Source of the DNA: Lachnospiraceae bacterium
GTDB lineage: Bacteria; Bacillota; Clostridia; Lachnospirales; Lachnospiraceae
NCBI GenBank assembly: GCA_900759665.1
Contig: CAAEWE010000078.1
Span: 1-64,000 of the forward strand
DNA length: 64,000 bases
Reading direction: 5' to 3'
In this document: piece by piece, positions 60,351-64,000 of the stretch
Layout: each line of letters opens with the position of its first letter
Position numbering within the stretch: the stretch's first letter is position 1
Translations under genes and position numbers: made by a program
Notes under the pieces: model-generated
Seen by the model: the letters and a program-made list of their open reading frames with translations, nothing else
Database searches by the model: none
What the model was told of the DNA's origin: nothing

Positions 60351-60755
60351 ATGAGAAAGAAAATGTTGATATTGGGAACTGTGATGATGCTGTCTGTGGG
60401 ATGTCTTGCGGGATGCGGAGCCAATAATTCCGTAACAGACCAGGTAACCGCTGCTCCGGGGATAGAGAGCCAAAATCCGGACGATACCATAGATCCAGTA
60501 GTGTCTCCGGGGACGGATGATGGTGTTATGGACGATCTGGAGGACGGCGTAGACGATGCGGTAGACGGAGCTGAAGATGCTGTGGATGATGTGATCGATG
60601 GCACGGAGGATGCCGTGGATGATGCCGCAGATGCCCTGGACGGAGACAAAGATACGGATGATGCAGATAATTCCAACACGACAAATAACAACAAAAACAA
60701 TAAGAAAAATCATAAGACAACCGGAAATAAAAATAACCAGACGAAAAAAAGATAA
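60351..60755 (+). CDS. Lipoprotein with acidic 11-residue repeats and basic tail
   Basis: A 134-residue lipoprotein: the signal peptide ends in the lipobox CLAGCG (Cys22). After a proline/threonine-containing linker comes a strongly acidic, alanine-rich helix (about 60-100) built on an 11-residue repeat, seen as GAEDAVDDVID then GTEDAVDDAAD. The C-terminus (about 108-134) is asparagine- and lysine-rich and ends KKR. The opposite charges of the middle and tail are striking. No family is recognised; the repeat could form an amphipathic helix or bind cations. AGGAAAGG lies about 12 bases before the ATG, a rather long spacing. Confidence 0.7.
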   Translation: MRKKMLILGTVMMLSVGCLAGCGANNSVTDQVTAAPGIESQNPDDTIDPVVSPGTDDGVMDDLEDGVDDAVDGAEDAVDDVIDGTEDAVDDAADALDGDKDTDDADNSNTTNNNKNNKKNHKTTGNKNNQTKKR

Positions 60756-60776
60756 TTGCAGGAACAGATATCAAAA

Positions 60777-60807
60777 GAAGGTTTGGAGATCAGTTCTCCG
60801 AACCTTC
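60777..60807 (-). terminator. Terminator of the acetyltransferase gene
   Basis: GAAGGTTTGGAGA (60777-60789) pairs with TCTCCGAACCTTC (60795-60807) with one T-G wobble; on the minus strand it is followed by TTTT. The stem overlaps the last codons of the gene. Confidence 0.7.
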
Positions 60808-61308
60808 CTGCCATACATACAGACTGGCGTTCTGCTCCTGATAGACCGTTTCCTTGGTATAGTGAAACCCTAATGCCTGTGCCAGCCGGATCGAGGGAAG
60901 ATTTTCCGGTGATATCACGGCGACAATGCGGTCAAACTCCAGCTCTTCCCTGGCATATTTCATAATACACCGGCAGGATTCTCCAGCATAGCCTCTGGAC
61001 CAGTAATGACTGTCCAGAAAATAGGACAGCATAATCTCCCCCTGTCCGTCAACGATCTGGCTTTCAATGCCTGCCTGACCGATCAGGGTATTACTGTCTT
61101 TTTGGAAAATCCCCCATAGTCCAAATCCGTAAAAACCGTAGACCATCTGAATATAAGAGATAAAACGGGCATACTCAATGTCGTAATTGTCTGAGATGTA
61201 TGGAACAGATGGATGAACTTCCTTTTGATGGCAGATACGGAAATAATTGTCGAAATCTTCTTTTGTCAATTCCCGGATGATCAGCCGGTCCGTGATCAGT
61301 GGTGTCAT
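60790..61308 (-). CDS. GNAT-family N-acetyltransferase (RimJ/RimL-like)
   Basis: A 172-residue acetyl-CoA-dependent transferase. It opens with the RimJ/L-type strand ITDRLIIRELTKEDFDNYF. Later come LIGQAGIES near residue 75, the pantetheine-binding turn YWSRGYAGESCRCIMKYA near 101-118, and the C-terminal ENLPSIRLAQALGFHYTKE near 134-152. Substrates of this subfamily range from ribosomal protein N-termini to small molecules. AAAGGAGA precedes the ATG. It is transcribed alone, opposite to its neighbours. Confidence 0.88.
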   Translation of the reverse strand: MTPLITDRLIIRELTKEDFDNYFRICHQKEVHPSVPYISDNYDIEYARFISYIQMVYGFYGFGLWGIFQKDSNTLIGQAGIESQIVDGQGEIMLSYFLDSHYWSRGYAGESCRCIMKYAREELEFDRIVAVISPENLPSIRLAQALGFHYTKETVYQEQNASLYVWQEGSEN

Positions 61309-61456
61309 AAAAATCTCCTTTGTTGTATTTTGTGGAATAAATTACTCAAAGTATAACACATTTTTTGGGAAAGGGGATAGGATTCAGGGGTATTTTCTGG
61401 TATAATAACAGCAAAATGAAGATGTTTTATAATGAGCAGGAGGAATATAAGATACT

Positions 61457-62698
61457 ATGGCACAGATAAAACCGTTTATGGCAGTAAGACCTGTGGAAAA
61501 GTTTGCCGGCAGAGTGGCAGCTCTTCCGTATGACGTATATAACAGACAGGAGGCAAAGGCTGAGGTGGAGAGGGAGCCCCTTTCCTTTTTGAAGATTGAC
61601 AGGGCGGAGACGCAGTTTCCGGATGAAGTGGATATCTATGATGACCGTGTGTATCAGAAAGCGGCAGATATGCTGGCAGAGAGCAGACGGGATGGCATAT
61701 ATATGACGGATCAGGATGATGCTTATTATATATACCGGCTGACGATGGATGGCAGAGCCCAGACCGGAATTGTGGCATGTGCAGCAGTGGATGATTATCT
61801 GGATAATGTCATTAAAAAGCATGAAAATACAAGAGAAGAAAAGGAGCAGGATCGTATCCGCCATGTGGATACCCTCAGTGCACAGACCGGACCGATCTTT
61901 CTGGCATACCGTTCCAGAGAGGAGATCAACCGTGTGGTGGAGACCGTCATGGTGAAGGAGGCTCCGTTATATGATTTTACGGCAGCAGATGGGATCTCTC
62001 ATACGGTATGGAAGATTGCTGATGCGGATAAAGTACAGCAGATACGGGATACCTTTGGTTCGATTGATGACATTTATATAGCAGACGGACATCACAGAGC
62101 CGCTTCGGCAGTAAAGGTTGGTCTGAAGCGGAGAAAAGAGCATCCGGGATATGACGGCACGGAAGAGTTTAATTACTTTTTGTCTGTTTTATTTCCGGAC
62201 GACCAGTTGATGATCATGGATTATAACAGAGTAGTACGTGATCTGAATGGTCTTTCAGCAGAGGAGTTTCTGCAAAGGACAAACGAGATCTTTACTGTGA
62301 CAGAATTGGGACAAAAGGCAAAGCATCCGGAGAAAAAGGGACAGTTTACCATGTACCTGGAGGGAAAGTGGTATCTCCTGGAGGCATCCGGAGAGATGAT
62401 GGCAGTATCGGATGCGGTGAAGTCATTGGATGTGTCCCTGCTGCAGGATTATCTGCTGGAACCGGTGCTGGGGATCCATGACCCACGGACGGATGCACGG
62501 ATTGATTTCGTAGGAGGAATTCGTGGTCTTGGGGAGTTAGAGAGAAGGACCGAGACCGATATGAAGGTGGCATTTGCATTATATCCAACCTCGATCGCAG
62601 AGCTGTTTGCCGTGGCAGATGCAGGTCTTTTGATGCCACCGAAGTCTACCTGGTTTGAGCCGAAGCTTCGCAGTGGATTATTTATACATGAGATTTAG
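61457..62698 (+). CDS. DUF1015 family protein
   Basis: A 413-residue soluble protein of DUF1015. The family's conserved blocks are present: FMAVRPVEKFAGRVAALPYDV near residue 7-27, KKHENTREEKEQDRI near 119-133, TGPIFLAYR near 144 and YIADGHHRAASA near 205-216, a ParB/sulfiredoxin-like GHHR motif. In other anaerobes DUF1015 genes often sit near serine-biosynthesis genes, and a nucleotide-dependent kinase-like role has been considered; here the neighbours give no hint. GGAGGAA lies about 11 bases before the ATG. YesL and glgB follow in the same direction. Confidence 0.88.
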   Translation: MAQIKPFMAVRPVEKFAGRVAALPYDVYNRQEAKAEVEREPLSFLKIDRAETQFPDEVDIYDDRVYQKAADMLAESRRDGIYMTDQDDAYYIYRLTMDGRAQTGIVACAAVDDYLDNVIKKHENTREEKEQDRIRHVDTLSAQTGPIFLAYRSREEINRVVETVMVKEAPLYDFTAADGISHTVWKIADADKVQQIRDTFGSIDDIYIADGHHRAASAVKVGLKRRKEHPGYDGTEEFNYFLSVLFPDDQLMIMDYNRVVRDLNGLSAEEFLQRTNEIFTVTELGQKAKHPEKKGQFTMYLEGKWYLLEASGEMMAVSDAVKSLDVSLLQDYLLEPVLGIHDPRTDARIDFVGGIRGLGELERRTETDMKVAFALYPTSIAELFAVADAGLLMPPKSTWFEPKLRSGLFIHEI

Positions 62699-62755
62699 GC
62701 AGTTGCTGCCGGATGACCCGGAGTCCGCAGGATCCCGTGGCCTGGAGGAAAATTA

Positions 62756-63475
62756 ATGGATCGTTTTTTTGAAAGTAAACCGGTTGTTTACATGTCAAAA
62801 TTTATTGACATTATACTATTAAATGTGATTTTTTTGTTGAGCTGCATTCCGGTATTTACCGCAGGTGCGGCATGGACAGCTATGTATTATACCTGTGTAA
62901 AGGTCATTCGCCGGGACAGGGGAAAGGTCTGGCAGGAGTATATTAAAAGCTTTAAAAGCAATCTGAAAACTGCGGTCGGGATATGGATTCCCCTTGTGGT
63001 ATTGGAGGGGGGAATTGGGGTTATCCCTTATCGTCTTCTGACTGGTGGACACAGTAGTTTTTCTGCAGCAGCGATCGGGATTGCCATGGCGTTTTTTCTG
63101 TTTGTGCTGGCGGTTATGATCTATTCTTTTGCCATACTGTCCCGTTTTACGGTCAGTGCAGCCGGGGCAGTAAAAAACGCGGTGATCATGTCGATCCGGC
63201 ATGGCGGAGAGTCCATCTATATGCTGGTGCTGACTTTGGGGCTGGCTACACTTTTTATGATGGGATGGAAGTTTCTGCCGGTGATTCTGCTGGTTATGCC
63301 ATCTGTATATATGCTGCTGATTTCTCTGATCATGGAAAAAATACTGATTCAATATACTCCGGAAGAAGCGGAAAATACTTCGGAACGTAAGGAAACAGAT
63401 ACGGAAGATATGCTTTATATGGAGGAGCATAAGGAAAAACCATGGTATCTGGAGGGAGGAGAAAAGGATGAATAA
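62756..63475 (+). CDS. YesL (DUF624) family membrane protein
   Basis: A 239-residue protein with about five membrane segments. The N-terminal FFESKPVVYMSKFIDIILLN near residue 4-23 and TAGAAWTAMYYTCVKVIRRD near 36-55 are the YesL signature. The C-terminal 40 residues are cytoplasmic and acidic. YesL proteins often neighbour carbohydrate uptake or processing genes, but their function is unknown. Its stop overlaps the glgB start by 8 bases, so the two are translationally coupled, linking it to glycogen or polysaccharide metabolism. Confidence 0.87.
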   Translation: MDRFFESKPVVYMSKFIDIILLNVIFLLSCIPVFTAGAAWTAMYYTCVKVIRRDRGKVWQEYIKSFKSNLKTAVGIWIPLVVLEGGIGVIPYRLLTGGHSSFSAAAIGIAMAFFLFVLAVMIYSFAILSRFTVSAAGAVKNAVIMSIRHGGESIYMLVLTLGLATLFMMGWKFLPVILLVMPSVYMLLISLIMEKILIQYTPEEAENTSERKETDTEDMLYMEEHKEKPWYLEGGEKDE

Positions 63476-64000
63476 AAAACTATATGATTTAATGGATTGG
63501 GCGGGAATTGAAGGGATTGTTTATTCGGAGGAGGATCATCCGGAAAAACTGCTTGGTGCGCATAAAGTAAAGGGGGGATTTCTGGTACAGACTTTCCAGC
63601 CGGGAGCCAGAAAGGTTTTCCTGAGACACCGGAATGCGAAAAAATCCATTCCTATGGAAATGGCAGATGATGCCGGTTTTTTTGCGGTGCTTCTGACAGA
63701 CAAAAAGCTTGCACCGTATTATTTTGAGGTAGTGTACGAAAATGGGGACAGTCAGAATGTGGAGGATCCGTATCTTTATACCGATCTGCTTGGAAACAAC
63801 GAATTAAATCGCTTTACCAGCGGAATTCATTATTCCATATATGATTATCTGGGCTCTCACACCATGGCTGTGTATGGCTGTGGCAGTGAGGCAGAGCCGG
63901 AATGGGACGTCTGCTCTGCTCGAAAGGACGGCATTTACGGAACGCATTTCGCGGTATGGGCACCGAATGCCATGAGAGTCAGCGTTGTTGGTGATTTTAA
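63468..64000 (+). CDS. glgB: 1,4-alpha-glucan branching enzyme, N-terminal part (runs off the window)
   Basis: The first 177 codons of an open frame truncated by the window end. It starts MNKKLYDLMDWAGIEG after GGAGGAGAAAAGG. The first CBM48-like domain shows LLGAHKVKGGFLVQTFQPGA near residue 29-48 and PYYFEVVYENG near 83, then YSIYDYLGSH near 120; a second CBM48 begins GIYGTHFAVWAPNAMRVSVV near 155. That tandem is typical of the longer GlgB, which makes alpha-1,6 branches in glycogen. The catalytic GH13 domain would lie beyond 64000. It overlaps the yesL-like gene by 8 bases. Confidence 0.88.
   Translation, partial: MNKKLYDLMDWAGIEGIVYSEEDHPEKLLGAHKVKGGFLVQTFQPGARKVFLRHRNAKKSIPMEMADDAGFFAVLLTDKKLAPYYFEVVYENGDSQNVEDPYLYTDLLGNNELNRFTSGIHYSIYDYLGSHTMAVYGCGSEAEPEWDVCSARKDGIYGTHFAVWAPNAMRVSVVGDF

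Overview
The window looks like a chromosomal segment of an anaerobic, spore-forming, probably motile Lachnospiraceae-type Clostridium relative. Pointers are Spo0A with its conserved C-terminal DNA-recognition helix, a FliB-type flagellin methylase, a chemoreceptor, DUF3793 and DUF3737 proteins, GG-rich ribosome binding sites, consensus sigma-A promoters and a moderate GC content. I cannot fix the genus. I see no prophage, insertion sequence, CRISPR array or rRNA; there is one tRNA.

Layout. 1-4.9 kb: an SLC13-type permease and an NADH pyrophosphatase that share a duplicated promoter-leader, an iron alcohol dehydrogenase and a RelA/SpoT-domain protein. 5-9 kb: a BMP-family lipoprotein beside a chemoreceptor, a DUF11 protein without a signal peptide, and a C_GCAxxG redox protein behind a short promoter-terminator leader. 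9.6-14.2 kb: a complete BceRS-BceAB antimicrobial-peptide sensing and detoxification module. 14.2-17.7 kb: Y-family polymerase plus YolD, a cytidylate-kinase-like protein and endonuclease III. 18-22.6 kb: DUF3793, a HAD phosphatase, an L,D-transpeptidase and an SPFH/zinc-ribbon protein on the minus strand. 22.6-28.1 kb: sulfur amino acid genes (metY, a MalY/PatB C-S lyase) around an unknown membrane protein, then a MATE exporter. 28-31.9 kb: a DUF3737 beta-solenoid and a LacI-sensor/GGDEF/EAL protein.

32-42.5 kb: divergent hisS and asd, then pyrimidine biosynthesis (degenerate NUDIX, pyrC, pyrF, pyrK, pyrD, pyrE) with a three-gene polar amino acid ABC transporter between pyrD and pyrE. 42.6-48 kb: a 50-residue membrane protein, FliB, and the most unusual locus here: a MinD/TadZ-like ATPase lacking the usual Walker A lysine, followed by two large cysteine-rich beta-helix proteins that lack signal peptides. 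48-52.3 kb: a CNNM/CorC protein, a zinc-dependent phospholipase C-like protein, zinc/manganese ABC components and tRNA-Gln. 52.4-64 kb: a secreted basic protein, asnS, a SARP-like response regulator, spo0A, citrate synthase, an orphan SsuBC-type transporter, an acidic-repeat lipoprotein, an acetyltransferase, DUF1015, YesL and the 5' part of glgB, which runs off the window.

Across the window I also find three dispersed copies of a palindromic intergenic repeat (22641, 24336, 50332). Start sites were reassigned wherever a Shine-Dalgarno sequence favoured an internal codon.
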